Positions 33,537 to 45,045 of a stretch of 64,000 nucleotides of DNA are shown here, one piece after another (position 1 is the stretch's first letter; every line of letters starts with the position of its first letter). This DNA is from Pohlia nutans (lineage: Eukaryota; Streptophyta; Bryopsida; Bryales; Mniaceae), in the NCBI GenBank assembly GCA_022496805.1, contig CM040088.1, forward strand, positions 13,361,001-13,425,000, read 5' to 3'. The translations under genes were made by a program, and so were the position numbers. Below the pieces are notes generated by a model, which searched no databases, was not told where the DNA came from, and worked only from the letters and a program-made list of their open reading frames with translations.

Positions 33537-35724
33537 TCAAGATGCAAGCTCTAGAACCGAGTAGTGTGTGTAGACATCGTCAATGCAGAGACCACTGGGG
33601 ATGGGCAGGATGCGGAAGATGCGAACAAGGAGGGTGAGGGCTTCCGCGTCGGTAGCCTCAAAAACACAAGCGTCCCCTTCCTCCAGAAAATGGTGAACTG
33701 CAAACAGGGCCCAATCCTTGGGACACAGAGCCAGTCGGTGGCGTCCACGGGCAGTCCATTGCATCTCCCATGACCGTCCCGTTGCGTCAATCAAGGTCAG
33801 TGGAGACATCACAGCTGCACCCCCGGACAAACTTCGTGGTAACTCCTGTAAAACACAACACAACACAGTAAGTAGTCCGCAAACCATGATACTTATACTG
33901 TAGGTTTTGTATCACCACCTCTATAGCTGCATACAGTAGCACTGTCAAAGTGCGTAACATTCTCTTCTTCATTTTGAGCAATTCTTATCCACAAATTCTT
34001 ACAGTACTTATTAGTATTTGGAAGGCTATTGAAACTTTTTTGTAAGATACATTATTGTAACAACAGGCTTCGCTATATACCATGTTTATAGCATGCTTAG
34101 GTGTCGTTTCAGTACCAATAACTATATTGAGAAGACACCAAATTGACATCATATGTTGTTTTATCATAGTTTGCATTAAAAGAACGTTATATAGCAAAGC
34201 CTATTTTTTCAATAATGTTTCCAAATTTGAGATGTATTCAATTCTAGTTTGAGAATCACTAGACTGGAAAAGTGAAAGCTCTGACCATGCAATTGAATTC
34301 GTTGTAAACGTGAGACGGCCTTAGCACTGTCATGGAGTTCAGGTTGCTGAGGACGCGGCCATACCGGGAGGCAGCATTTTTAGCTGCTCGCCTCTCAACC
34401 GACGTGACATCCCTTCGCTTGGAAAGGAAGGCAAACGAAAGGGGAATGAATTGAACTGAGCTAGAATTCTCTTCCACGAGGGGCTCATTGGCTTTGGCTT
34501 CCTCACACTGCTCAAGTATGTGTTTCACAGCTCGGCTCCAGGGCTTTTCACGGTGATGTAATTGAACTGAGCTGAAGTGAATGGAATTCTCTTCCACGAG
34601 GGGCTCAGTGGCTTCACACTGCTCAAGTTTGTGTTTCACAGCTCGGCTCTTGGGGTTTTCTCGGTGATGTACTCCACACGACATACCCATGTGGATACAA
34701 ATATGGTGATTATTGGCTTCCACTGCTTTGGCTTTCCGCTTATGACCGCGAGTAGGATAGAATCCATCAGCTGGATCCAACACTGCGGCTTGCACGTAGA
34801 GGTTGGGACGGGGGTGAACGATCTGGCAACCATGGTCGTTGAAGAGAGTGAAGAGGAAACGGGAGTGGGCGACCAAGACGAAGACCAGGATGTGGCCCGG
34901 CTGGAGGTTGTAGTGGAGCGCTAATGCAGGCCAGCCGTGTGTCCACACAGAAAACTCCTCGGGTACTCGGAAGGCCACTTTCCATGTGCTGCCGTCCACT
35001 GCGTCCTCCAAACTCACCTCCTGGTCCATCTTGCACGAGTGTTCTCGTGCAAACGCCGCCGGGATCCTCTACAGTCCAACAATTCCCGGTACGTAATCAA
35101 CATCAATCACCAGTGAGCTAGAGCACCAGTCTGTCTACCGTTGTAAAAGTGGGCTCTCACTGCACATAACAATGGTTTTCAAAGCCTGGAGAAAGTTGTA
35201 CAGTACAGTAACATTCTGGACATATATAGTGGTTCCGGCCTGTTGTATTCCGGTGTATCAACATACAAAGTTGTGCATGATTCGTTTCATGCTAGAAGTG
35301 ATTCAAGGTAACACTTGTGGGGCTTAATTAATAATGCATGATACAAATGAAATGAAAAGCTTACGAGGTTGGTGCCATGGTTGACGATGCGGTGTGCCAT
35401 GGTGCCAGTGGTGCCGAGGACCTTGATGAAGAAGGGCATGTTGCGGCTTTTGTACTCCTCCTGTACCCAGCGAGCGACCTTGGGATGCACCCGCCCATCT
35501 GGCCATGACCTTCGTCTTCGACTTCCATGCTCCCACATTGCAGTCCAGCTCCTCTCTCCGGCTTCCTGCTTCCTCATCAGCGTTACATACGTTGCTTGCA
35601 GGCCGAGTTGATCAAATTGCTGGTTATGTAGTGTAAGTTCTGCACTTCTCCTGATTGAGGTATAGATCTCCGTTGTTGAATTGCTAGTGAAAGGAAACTC
35701 GAGATATCTCCAAGTCCATGTCAT
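33537..35724 (-). CDS. Double B3-domain DNA-binding protein (REM/VRN1-like), 3 exons, about 467 aa
   Basis: Nuclear transcription-factor type protein. Exons from the start: 35724-35365, 35020-34286, 33845-33537, all phase 0. The first B3 domain starts at PFFIKVLGTTGT (residue 97) and crosses the first intron to WKVAFRV...GWPALALHYNLQPGHILVF and FTLFNDHG. The second runs from VLRPSHVYNEFNCM across the second intron to ELPRSL, WEMQW, LCPKDWALFAVHHFLEEGD and CVFEAT. The linker holds two tandem copies of a charged block of about 37 residues (RAVKHKLEQCEATEPLVEEN type). The start is uncertain: Met at 35577 is also possible, and the acceptor of exon 2 could be nine bases earlier. Targets are unknown. 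Confidence 0.8.
34450..34672 (-). repeat. In-frame tandem duplication of about 111 bp inside the B3 gene linker
   Basis: Units at about 34450-34560 and 34561-34672 share GAATTCTCTTCCACGAGGGG, CACACTGCTCAAGT and TGTTTCACAGCTCGGCTC. They encode the repeated linker block of the double-B3 protein. Sequence identity is high, so the duplication looks recent. Confidence 0.9.
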
Positions 35725-36407
35725 TGATTTGGATGCAAAGAGGGCCCCAGTTTGTACTCGAGAGTTTCATTTGCAATCTATCCTAGATTTTGTGTGAGGG
35801 AAATAATCATGGTTGATGGGGACAAGCACTAGCCCTGTTAGTGATGCATGTGTGTGAATGGAAGTAATTACTGCCCGTTGTTATCTTCCTTCAAAAACAT
35901 CAATAGTGCAAGTTCTTTACTATGGCACCAAAATCACATGCAGGTGGATGCCTCATGTGTCCCCCCTTTTATGAAGAATTTTGGTATGACTCATTGTGAA
36001 GCATTGTGTAATAACCTTTTTATGCAATGAAGCTTTTGAAGATTGATGCAATTACAGTGACTGCCATATTAGTATGAGATCAGCTTGGTCCAATTCAATA
36101 GGCAATGTAGGTAAAATAGATGTAACAAGCAGCTAGTCGCGTAGTCTATGCCTTAGTATTTACCCTATATTCACTTTTATGGCTTGATTATACTGTTCAG
36201 CCATGTAACTCCTTGTAAGTCCTTGAAACCATGCGTTTCCGTAGTCTCTTCCCTTGTGGGACAGAGACAATAAAAATAGAACCATCAATTGCATAAGATT
36301 ACCCTATAGTAAGACATACTTTGATGATGATTGAAGTCTATTATAGATAAGTATATATATATATATAAGAAAAAATCAAATGAAGTTAAGTTAAAACTCA
36401 GTTTTGC
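35725..36407. other. Upstream region of the B3 gene, no gene seen
   Basis: AT-rich promoter-side DNA. A TA microsatellite lies at about 36352-36368, next to the end of the transposase remnant, a position often favoured by Tc1-type elements. No other feature is supported. Confidence 0.35.
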
Positions 36408-37160
36408 TCACACGATTTGAAACAAGTTAAAAAAATTTGTCCACCTGCCCTTAGCAACTATCACAACTCTAATGTGCTTCTGCATGCTTCCATATAAATT
36501 CTTATACTCATCAGGAGTGATTGAAGCCCAACAATCCTCAGTATGCTCCCAAAATTCTAGCATTCCTTTGGGAGGTGTCTCATATTGGTTTAATTGACAT
36601 TTAAGAGTCGTCCATAAATGTTTGATTGGATTCAAATTTGGAGATTGCGTTGGCAATTGCAACAGAGTAAATTCTTGCAAATTTAGCCAATGACGCACAT
36701 TCTTCGAGATATGCTTCGGATCATTGTCTTGTTGAAAAATCACACTTGTAGGATTCATATTGTATGCAAGCACTGTATGAATCAACTCTTGCTCTAAAAT
36801 TTCTTTGTACATGTGTTGATTCATTCGTCCTTCAATCCTACACATCATGCCAAGGTTGTTCGAAGTCATACTATCCTACATCATCACTGCTCCACCTCTA
36901 AACTTGATTGATTGTTGCGTTGTTTCTAAGCCACCTACTGTGATTGCTCGTACACATGCTCTTTGATCGACTGCACTATATAGTCTTGGTCTACCATCAA
37001 CACTATGATTCACACTCCATTCAAAGTAGGAAAATGTTGTTTACGGAATTGCGCAACCCAATTTTGAGACACTTGCAAATCTTTAGCAACATTTCTAGTG
37101 CTCTCACCTCTCTTCAACTTCTGCAAAGCTACAACTTCTATGAGCTTCCTATTAGCAGCA
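36408..37160 (-). pseudogene. Tc1-like (DD34E) transposase, truncated and frameshifted
   Basis: The minus strand first shows a helix-turn-helix block (near 37160-37020: KLKRGESTRNVAKDLQVSQN), then GRPRLYSAVDQRACVRAI in another frame, then an in-frame stop just before MTSNNLG. The open C-terminal part (36869-36408) has VIFQQDNDPKHISKNVRHW and LPTQSPNLNPIKHLW. QQD and the last acidic position are separated by 34 residues, the DD34E layout of Tc1 elements. The last catalytic Glu is Lys here, and the region with the first Asp is deleted, so the enzyme is dead. Plant mariner elements normally show DD39D, which makes this type unusual. Confidence 0.8.
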
Positions 37161-38101
37161 GAGATATTGTAATGACTACATTTTGTTTACTATGCATTGG
37201 TGATGTGCACATATGATGTAGAGAGTAATATTTGTGAAGGTCAAAAACATATCCATGCTCTCAATCAAGCTCAAAAAGCCACTTGTGCATGTTGGATTTG
37301 TGACTTAGATTGCATCATACATTGTAATCCAAGTGTATGCATAAGTGAGTTTCAAAGGTTATTTATGTGGTCCACATCTTTTTCAATCTACTTTCTATTG
37401 TTGGACTTGCAATTTGGTACTAGCCATGTGCATCACTAACTCAATATAGAAGCCGATTCACCAACTGATTTGGCTGTAATTGCATTCCATTATAAAATAT
37501 AGGTGGTTGATGCCATAATCACAAATTTCATACTCAGTTATGGCAATTACTGTATCTAAATGATGTTGAAGTGCAGTACCAATAAGAGTGACAAAACAAA
37601 TGGGAGAGAAGTGCATAATTAGTAATATAAGTATTGTAATAGGGCATGTTGTTTGTACGCAATCGGGTCGTTGAGCAGTGAGTTGTTGCACTGTACAGTT
37701 TATTTGATTTATTAGGTTTGCAAATTTGAATTTTGCTTTTGAATGAGCCCTAAATCTTTCTTTTTGATTGGGTGTGAGAGTTTGACGACAACCGCAAGAG
37801 CCGTGTTTGGTTTATTGAGTCAAATTGTGCGAACACGAAGACTGATTTACTTTATGCGATGTAAACTGCAATTTTAACTTTGATTTAACTGCACGGAAGT
37901 GAAGAAAATTGTCAACGGTTTAGCTTAAATGAGACATACATTCTGGTGGAACTTTCTCTCATCTTCTACATCCATAAAATCCATTAAGACCAATCCCGGC
38001 GCATTTTTGAAGTTGAGATTTGTCGAAGAAAGCAGTTCATGGATTCACCAATCTTCCAAACTATCGATTTCAGCCAAATCAAAGAACTCAATGTTATGAG
38101 T
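37161..38101. other. Intergenic DNA without recognisable gene
   Basis: Short frames up to 80 codons have no family resemblance. The part next to 37161 may include the rest of the decayed Tc1 element, but I could not find its terminal inverted repeats. Confidence 0.35.
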
Positions 38102-38238
38102 ATGCACCAGAAGAAAAGAGGGACTTGTACCCTGAGCATGTTCACTTAGATGTGACCAAATTCACTCAAATGTGGCCAAATTCACTCAGAATCCCACTCC
38201 AGGTTGAGTGAACAAGTCCCTCTTTTCTTCTAGTGATG
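38102..38238. mobile_element. CACTA-type MITE with ATG target duplication
   Basis: 131-bp element at 38105-38235. Left end CACCAGAAGAAAAGAGGGAC, right end the inverse of CACTAGAAGAAAAGAGGGAC, 24 bp of terminal inverted repeat with one mismatch. Direct 3-bp ATG duplications flank it at 38102-38104 and 38236-38238. The CACTA start and 3-bp duplication fit the CACTA superfamily. Confidence 0.85.
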
Positions 38239-38404
38239 ATAGTAGGACATCCCGGTCTAGAAGTCATCCCATGTTTCTGAACATTGGATAGTCCCTCAGA
38301 ATCACTCGGTTTTAATTTTCATCCAATTTAAATATCTTTCTAAAATTGTTGTATTTAACTCTCTCCAGCCATTTGATAATTTTGGCGCCGCCACTAATCT
38401 CAGA

Positions 38405-38880
38405 GACTAGACAATGCATGGTGCAGTGTTTGTACATTACGTAGGTCAAAGTTTTGAGTGTGAAATGGTATGTTGCAAATGTGTAGAAGCAGTAGGCCAT
38501 GCGCTCTATGACGACGTTTTTGGAGGGCCTCCGATCGGAGTCAGATCCTCCAGCAACAACAACTTTCGGGACCTCATGGGAGGATTTGGAGCTTTTGGAT
38601 CCAAGCCGCGGCTTGAAAATAACTCCGTTACTGAAGATTTGTTGAGTGGATTCGGCATATCCAAACCACCTCAAGCACCGGTTCACGCTTCTTCCAGCAC
38701 TTCGGACGACATTTTTTCTGGAAGACTGCGTCAAACACAAATGTCATCACACAACAGTTTCGTGAACCATGATGATGACCCGTTCAGTTCCATCGACATG
38801 CTCAAGAAGACACAATCTCAGACATTGTTCAATAATGATTAGAACTTTAGCGCGTCTAAACCCAACCCCAATTCTACCTT
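38405..38880 (+). pseudogene. Truncated duplicate of the auxilin-like gene (intron end plus start of exon 2)
   Basis: It matches 42056-42560 of the auxilin-like gene, including intron sequence before the acceptor (AGACAATGCATGGTGCAGT), so it is a DNA-level segmental copy, not a retrocopy. The protein part keeps [16 protein letters not shown] and [12 protein letters not shown] pair lost just after the acceptor would shift the frame after splicing. The codon for Trp in DDDWNFG has become a stop (NND then stop), and a short deletion follows the DPFSS motif. The J-domain is absent. No function is expected. Confidence 0.85.
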
Positions 38881-39282
38881 TAATGCATTAAATACATGCA
38901 TGGATTGACAAGGAAAATAAATATTCTTTTGCTGGTTTCTTCCTTGGGACTAGTTTTCAACTTGTCAAGGCCTCTTTGTTGTTGGCATGGATGCTATATT
39001 TCCTTCAAAATGACCCCAAGTAGAAAAGGCCTCACAATTCATAGTATAATTTAGCCTCCCTTAAGGCATTAGTAGCTATTTTAGTATCTATACGTGCAAA
39101 GGATGATTCAGTTTGGACATTTTTCTTGAAATCCAAGACCAAGCTGTATCCATCTCAAAAACTAAATAAATTCTATTTACAAGGTGAGACCTATATCACA
39201 AATTGAGACCTTGTTTGTAGATACAAATACCAAAATGGTTAGCAACACCTTTACTTCTCTTCTCCATTACAAAGTGATACAT
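38881..39282. other. Intergenic DNA, nothing recognised
   Basis: AT-rich sequence between the pseudogene and the next TTAA element. No open frame or repeat is supported. Confidence 0.35.
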
Positions 39283-39495
39283 GGATGAAGGATTCATCGT
39301 TTTAATATAAAAAATTCAATTGATCATAATGTGAAAAATATATTTCAGATGACACCAAATTTTATATCATTGGAATCGGAGGAGAACATCGCAAAAGCCG
39401 GTAAAAAAAAATAAAAAATGAAACAAAACTGATTATCAAAATTGCTACAAAAATATGAGATCCAAATTGGGCTTCTTGGTCCAATTAGGGGTTAA
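39283..39495 (+). mobile_element. Family A TTAA element with degraded left end
   Basis: The interior (GGATTCATCG, AATTCAATTGATCATAATGT, ACACCAAATTTTATATCATT) and right end TTCTTGGTCCAATTAGGGGTTAA match family A. It abuts the following family D element and shares the TTAA at 39492-39495. Confidence 0.75.
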
Positions 39496-40056
39496 CTCCT
39501 AAAGGACCATGCTCATCCTTAAAATTCTATCACTTTCTGGTGATGCTTTCAAAAAGACAGTTGTATCTCTTAAATGGTGTTCATATAGAAAACTTCACCA
39601 TTGAAGCTCAAAGAGGACTTAGTGATGAGACTGTATATCAATTTTTAGAACAATCTACCATATATATTACATAATTATAAACTTTGATCATGAGTTGTTT
39701 TCTAAAAAAATTGAGCAAAATCAACAAGTCATTCATTCATTGCGTACATTCTCATAAATTCTAAAACAATGATTAGCATTTGAAATTTCAGGAGCATACA
39801 AAAGATGTACTGTATGTGAAAACGCCCTCTAGGTCATCAACCTCCCTAACTACCATGTCCCAAGTTCACTTGCGTTGATGTTTTAGTTTTTTTTCATATA
39901 GATTGATCAAAGTAATTGCAGGATTTTTGTGTTCTCGTAACGAACATTTACAATTCTTTAGTTAACATTGAGTCAAAATTGTGGAATTCAAATAAGTTAT
40001 TAAAGTAATGTACTAATTCTTCGACGCAATGCGTCACCTGGTCATTTACGGGTTAA
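39492..40056 (+). mobile_element. TTAA-flanked element, family D
   Basis: 565 bp from TTAACTCCTAAAGGACCATG to CCTGGTCATTTACGGGTTAA. The right half matches the D part of the chimera at 29473-30462 but lacks the family B insert, so it serves as the empty site for that insertion. Confidence 0.8.
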
Positions 40057-40623
40057 ATTGACGGGCTCTTCAAACGGAGACTGAAATTTTAGCGCGTGGA
40101 CGGATTTGGAGGCAGCGGTGGAGATGCTCAAGGGGAGCATGACGGGCTCCAGGCCATTTTAAATCTGCAACTGAAAAAAGAGAGACAGGAACTGGACTCA
40201 GTCCGGGAGGAACTGAGGCAAGTCAATAATCAACCGTGTGAGCGGTATGTCTGTTTGTCCGAGAGACACCACCTCCCTCGTCTGGCGCATTCGTCATTTG
40301 AGCCCCCGCTGTAAACTCAGCTTTGCATCCTCTTCCCGGCTATGGCGATGCTGGTGCCGCTCCCGGCCATGGCCGCCTCGCCTCCCTCCCTCTTCTGATT
40401 CTTCCACCTCCCTCTGCTTCCCCCTTCATGGAGTGAGGTCCGCAATTTTTCTCTCTTAGGTAGGAGCCGCGCGAGCCGCAGATCTGTAGGTGTAAGGGTT
40501 TGGAGCGGCGGATCGGCTTCGAGGTTTGGAGCGACGGATCCGATTCCCTTAGTTTCCTCTTTCTTTAGATAGTAGACACACATCTCACGCCACTGCTATA
40601 GTCTCTTGAGGGTTTGTTTGGAG
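40057..40623 (+). promoter_or_regulatory. 5' region of the auxilin-like gene
   Basis: Immediately upstream of the ATG at 40624 the sequence is CT-rich and resembles a 5' leader. A 72-codon frame at 40096-40314 includes a helical stretch (LQLKKERQELDSVREELRQV) followed by a possible donor (GAGCG/GTATGT). It could be a leftover exon, but I cannot assign it. Confidence 0.4.
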
Positions 40624-43600
40624 ATGGAGGACTTCACCAACATTTTGCACCGCGACTACGGCTTGAAGCCGGGCGGCAAGAGCGCGCCCATGTCCGGTGG
40701 CAGCCACAGCCGAGCTGGATCGTCCGGCGGTGCGGGCATGGGCCAACGCTCTGGATCGGCCTCGCGGATGGCCAACAACGACGACGTTTTCAGCTCCGTT
40801 TTCAACTCGTCCTCCGTCAATGGAGGGAACGCCAGGTGTGTACGTGTGAATCCGCCGAAATTCGATATTAGGGGTTAGATATTCGCGTCGGTGCGACATA
40901 AATTGGTTATAGCGATGCGATGGTCTTTGCACGGGATCAGCTGGTGCCGTAGGGTTCACTTCATATTACATTTGTGTGTGACTTGGTCTTTGTTTCGAAT
41001 GAACCCTAAATCCTCCTTATAAGTCGCGTATTATAACATTTGTTGAATCGTGTCAAATTTGAGTTTCCTAGTAATCATTGGAGTGAGTTAGACTTTAGAT
41101 TTTACTCTTTATGAGTTTTCTTGAAATCATACTTTATGAGTTTATTGTGTTACGAGACGAGTAGTACTGTATCTTTCAACGCACTCTCTTCAGTAATGTC
41201 AGTGTAAAATTTACCGGAAATTTTGGAAAGAGTTTGCGGTAATGATACTCTAGGCGATTCGAATTTCAGCTGTAGTCGTTCAGAAGCTCCTATGCTCCTC
41301 GTCTTACCGCAGCGTAATATCTGACACTGAAGTACGGCATTAGGAATTCTGTCGGTGACGTGCTTAATTAAGTTTGAACCGATTCAAAATGTCTCTACTC
41401 AGGCCTAAGTATGGTCGCATTCTTGATGTCTTTTTTCTCCACGAGTTGATTTTCCTCATAGGATCTCCAGAAATAACAGTGGTGAACGGTACCCCGTTAG
41501 GTCATCCTCTACGATGCAACTTAGGTTTGTTCTCCGTGAATTCGACATTGGCTAGAAAAGACCTATTTCGTAGGATTCCGCAAAGCGTAATGTGGTTGTG
41601 ACGGAACTTGGGAAAGGATAGGCACATAGATTCTTCAGCTTAAAGATCACGTTATTTTCTCGGATGCACAGAGAATGGCATTGACTAGGTTTTCGTCGTC
41701 ACTCTGGGCTAACATGACAGATCTGAAGAGCGCGTTAAGCAGTTCATTGATATACAAATCTCCGATCCCAATAATTTCACAGGACTCAGTGTCATCAGTA
41801 GGTGAATGGAAATGTTTTTTTTTTTTTCCGAAACCGACATAGGAAGGGCATTTTTCTGAAAAACGAGGTCGTTTTCAGATTCCTGTATCCGCTTCTCCAA
41901 AATAAATATCTTCTTGCCGCTGTAATCTCGTTGACAGATACAGATATCGACATGTCTGGTCAGTCCCTCAGCATAAGTAGGTTTTCGGTTCGTCCGCACG
42001 TCCTGCTACAAGTAGTCTGTTTAATAATTCTGGCACATGCAATCGGTCTCACAGGGATTAGACAATGCATGGTGCAGTTAAAACATTACCTAGGTTTATA
42101 CATCACGCAGGTCAAAGTTCTGAGTGTGAAATGGCATGTTGCAAATGTGCAGAAGCAGTAGCTCAGGCGCTCTCTATGACGACGTTTTCGGAGGGCCTCC
42201 GACCGGAGTGAGATCCTCCAGCAACAACGACTTTGGCGACCTCTTGGGAGGATTTGGAGCTTCCGGATCCAAGCCGCAGCCCGAAAATAACTCCTTTACT
42301 GAAGATTTGTTGGGTGGATTCGGCACATCCAAGCCACCTCAAGCAGCAGTTCACGCGTCATCCAGCTCTTTGGACGACATCTTTTCTGGAGGACTGGGTC
42401 AAACCCGAACGTCATCACACAACAGTTTCGTGAACCATGATGATGACCCGTTCAGTTCCTTCGGCATGCCAAAAGCTGAGCCTAAGGTGACACAATCTCA
42501 GACATTGTTTGATGATGATTGGAACTTCGGCGCATCTAAACCCAAACCCAAGTCTGCCTCGAGAGGAGCAGCGTTGCATGCTTCTATTGACGGTGACCTG
42601 TTGGGAGGATTTTTGAGCTCTTCAGGGCGTTCAAAGCAGGCGACGCCGTTCCGATCTCCGCAGTCCAGCCCTCCTCGGGCCAATAATTCGGAACCTGTGT
42701 TCGACGAGTTTCTTCCTGGGTTTGGCGGTGGCGAGCAGGGCAAGAGGAACGTTGTCCCTGAGGCAGATGCAATGCGGGGCATTCCGATCATAAGCACAGA
42801 TGATGATGACATGTTCAGCAGCATCCCCAGCTCTACGTCGGCTGCGACGCCGGATCCTTTTGGAGGCATTCCTGGCGACAAGTCCAGCGGCGAAGGCAAC
42901 AGTTCTCGAGGGATCCCCAATGTTGCACCATTGGATGCAGATGAAATGCGTGGAATCCCGCCCATGAGTTCCTCTCCGATACTGGATGACGATCCGTTTG
43001 CGTCAGGTGCAGAGGTGGATCCTTTTGCGAACATCATTGCAGACTCGGTTCCTCCTCCTGCGGCGTCTTCTTATGCAGACCCGCTGGACGTTTTTGATTT
43101 GCCTCCTGCAGCGTCTGTTCCGTCTGGCAATGGTGGCGGGGAGAGTAATGGGAGTGGATCATTTGATCCTTTTGATGGATTTGCCCATCCAGCACCTGTG
43201 GCCACGGTGAAGGCAAAGGAGGATTTCGCTCCGAGTCGGTCGGGATCCGGGTTGGAGGGTAGAGAAGGATCTCAAGGGTCAGGTACATGGGATGACAGGG
43301 CTGGGTCAAGGCGGGGCTTTGGCGGCGTGCCATTCAACGTGGACCTAAACGAAGCTCCGGAAGTGGCATCCCCTACTTACCCGTCAGGCCGGACATTCGA
43401 TGACAGGAGCGAAACAGAGTCGAACGGGTTTGCGGCGAAGTCAGATAACGAGCCAAAGTTGGATGAACCGTTGATGGCTGGCGATGGACGGCGCATCAAG
43501 CACGATACGGACAAAGTGCCTGTGGACATTTTCGAAGAGAGGTGGCTGACCGTGGACGACGTGAAGCTGGCCACGGCGCCATCAACGGCGCGGCCGCCTT

Positions 43601-45045
43601 TGCGTGCTCCTCCTCGGCCCGGTTTTGACAGGAGGAGGAGTTCCAGGGGTTCTGTGAACCACCGGGACAGTGTGGGTGAGAGAAGCAGGGGAAGATCCGA
43701 TGAGCTGCCGGCGTACAGGAGCAGCAGATCGAATGGGGCGGATGCGTCAAAGGAGGCGGAATTAGCAAGAGAGCGAGCGGCCGCGAGAGAACGAGAGGCG
43801 GCGTTGGTGCAGAAGGAACGAGAGGCCGCAGAGCGGGAGAGAGCGGCTCGGCAGAGGGAACGAGCAGAGAGGCAGAGAGAAAGAGAGAGGGAGAAGGACC
43901 GAGTGAGAGAGCAGGAGACGCCAAGGAGTCGCGAAGGCGGGAGGGAGAGAGCGGACAGCAGAAATGAAGGCTCGAATGGTCGAGATGATGAGGGTGCAGA
44001 GAGGGCCAGGCGAGCTGCAGAAAGGGCCGCCAAGGAGGCACAGCACCGGATGGAGAAAGCTGCGGCAGAGAGGGCGATTGCGGAGGCGAGAGAGCGAGCG
44101 GAGAAGGCAGCATTGGCGAGAGCAGCAGCGGCCAGAGAGAATGCGCGGGAGAAGGAGCAGCGAGAGAAGGAGCAGAGTGAGCGGGAGGAGCGAGAGAAGA
44201 GGGATCGTGAGGAGAGAGCAAGGAGACAGAGGGCGAAAGAGGAGAGGGAAAGGGAGCGGGAACGGCGCGAGAAGGAGGACAGGGAGAAGGAGAGGGAGCG
44301 AGACAGAGAGCGCGACCGGAGGAGGGAGAGAGAGAGAGGTGCAGCGGAACAACCGGGACCTGCAAGCGGGAGCAGCCGGGCGACGAGCGAGCCGAGGCAG
44401 CGACCACCCACGAGCCAAGCTGGTGCTGCTCCTTCTGGCGGTGATGTTCGACGGCCGTCGCCTGGAAACCCCGTGTACTCGTCTATGGGAAGCTCTCCTG
44501 CGTTCAGTCCAGCCCCAAGGAAACCTCAGGCATCGGTGAAGGTGGTGGATGACTGGACGAGTTTGCTGACGCAGCCTGCACCAACGGGGGACGAATTCCA
44601 GGACATGCCAGGGGAGACTCCGGAGAGGAGGAAGCTGAGGCTGGAGAGACATCAGAAGACGATAGAGCGTGCGCAGCAAGCGCTGAAGGAGAAGAACGAC
44701 CGCGACAAGGCTCAGCTGATGGAACAGGCGGAGAGAAGCAGGTCTGCAGGGAACCTGGATGCGGAAATACGGCGGTGGGCGACGGGCAAAGAGGGCAATT
44801 TGCGAGCTCTACTGTCTTCGCTGCATTTGGTGTTGTGGCCAGAGACGAACTGGAAGCCGTTGTCTTTGACGGACTTGATCACAGGCATATCCGTGAAGAA
44901 GGGTTATCAGAGAGCGATCCTTTGTGTGCACCCGGACAAGGTGCAGCAGAAGGGAGCGACGGTGCAACAGAAGTACATTGCTGAGAAGGTGTTCGACCTT
45001 CTGAAAGAGGCATTCGCAAAGTTCAACTCGACGGAATTATACTGA
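40624..45045 (+). CDS. Auxilin-like J-domain protein (clathrin uncoating co-chaperone), 2 exons, 1032 aa
   Basis: Plant auxilin-like proteins recruit Hsc70 to clathrin-coated vesicles through a C-terminal J-domain. Exons 40624-40835 and 42159-45045 are joined by a 1.3-kb intron in phase 2; total 3099 nt. The protein begins [20 protein letters not shown]. The first half is disordered with repeated DPF-type motifs (DDDPFSS, DPFGG, DDDPFAS, DPFANI, DPFDGF), which in this family bind adaptor appendages and clathrin. A long Arg/Glu coiled coil follows, roughly residues 540-800. The C-terminus (about 945-1032) is the auxilin J-domain with [21 protein letters not shown] (His995) and [17 protein letters not shown], nearly as in Arabidopsis AUXILIN-LIKE1. 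A partial copy lies 3.7 kb upstream. Acceptor 42159 is preferred over a nearby TAG acceptor 3 bp on. Confidence 0.95.

Noticed and set aside
38414..38842. 142-codon open frame as a separate functional gene
   Set aside because: Its first 30 codons are intron sequence of the parent auxilin-like gene. The rest ends at a mutated Trp codon and lacks the J-domain.
43377..44679. Long minus-strand frames (up to 344 codons) rich in Ser, Leu and Arg
   Set aside because: They are the antisense shadow of the Arg/Glu-rich coiled coil of the auxilin-like protein; composition is explained by the repeated codons, and no domain is present.
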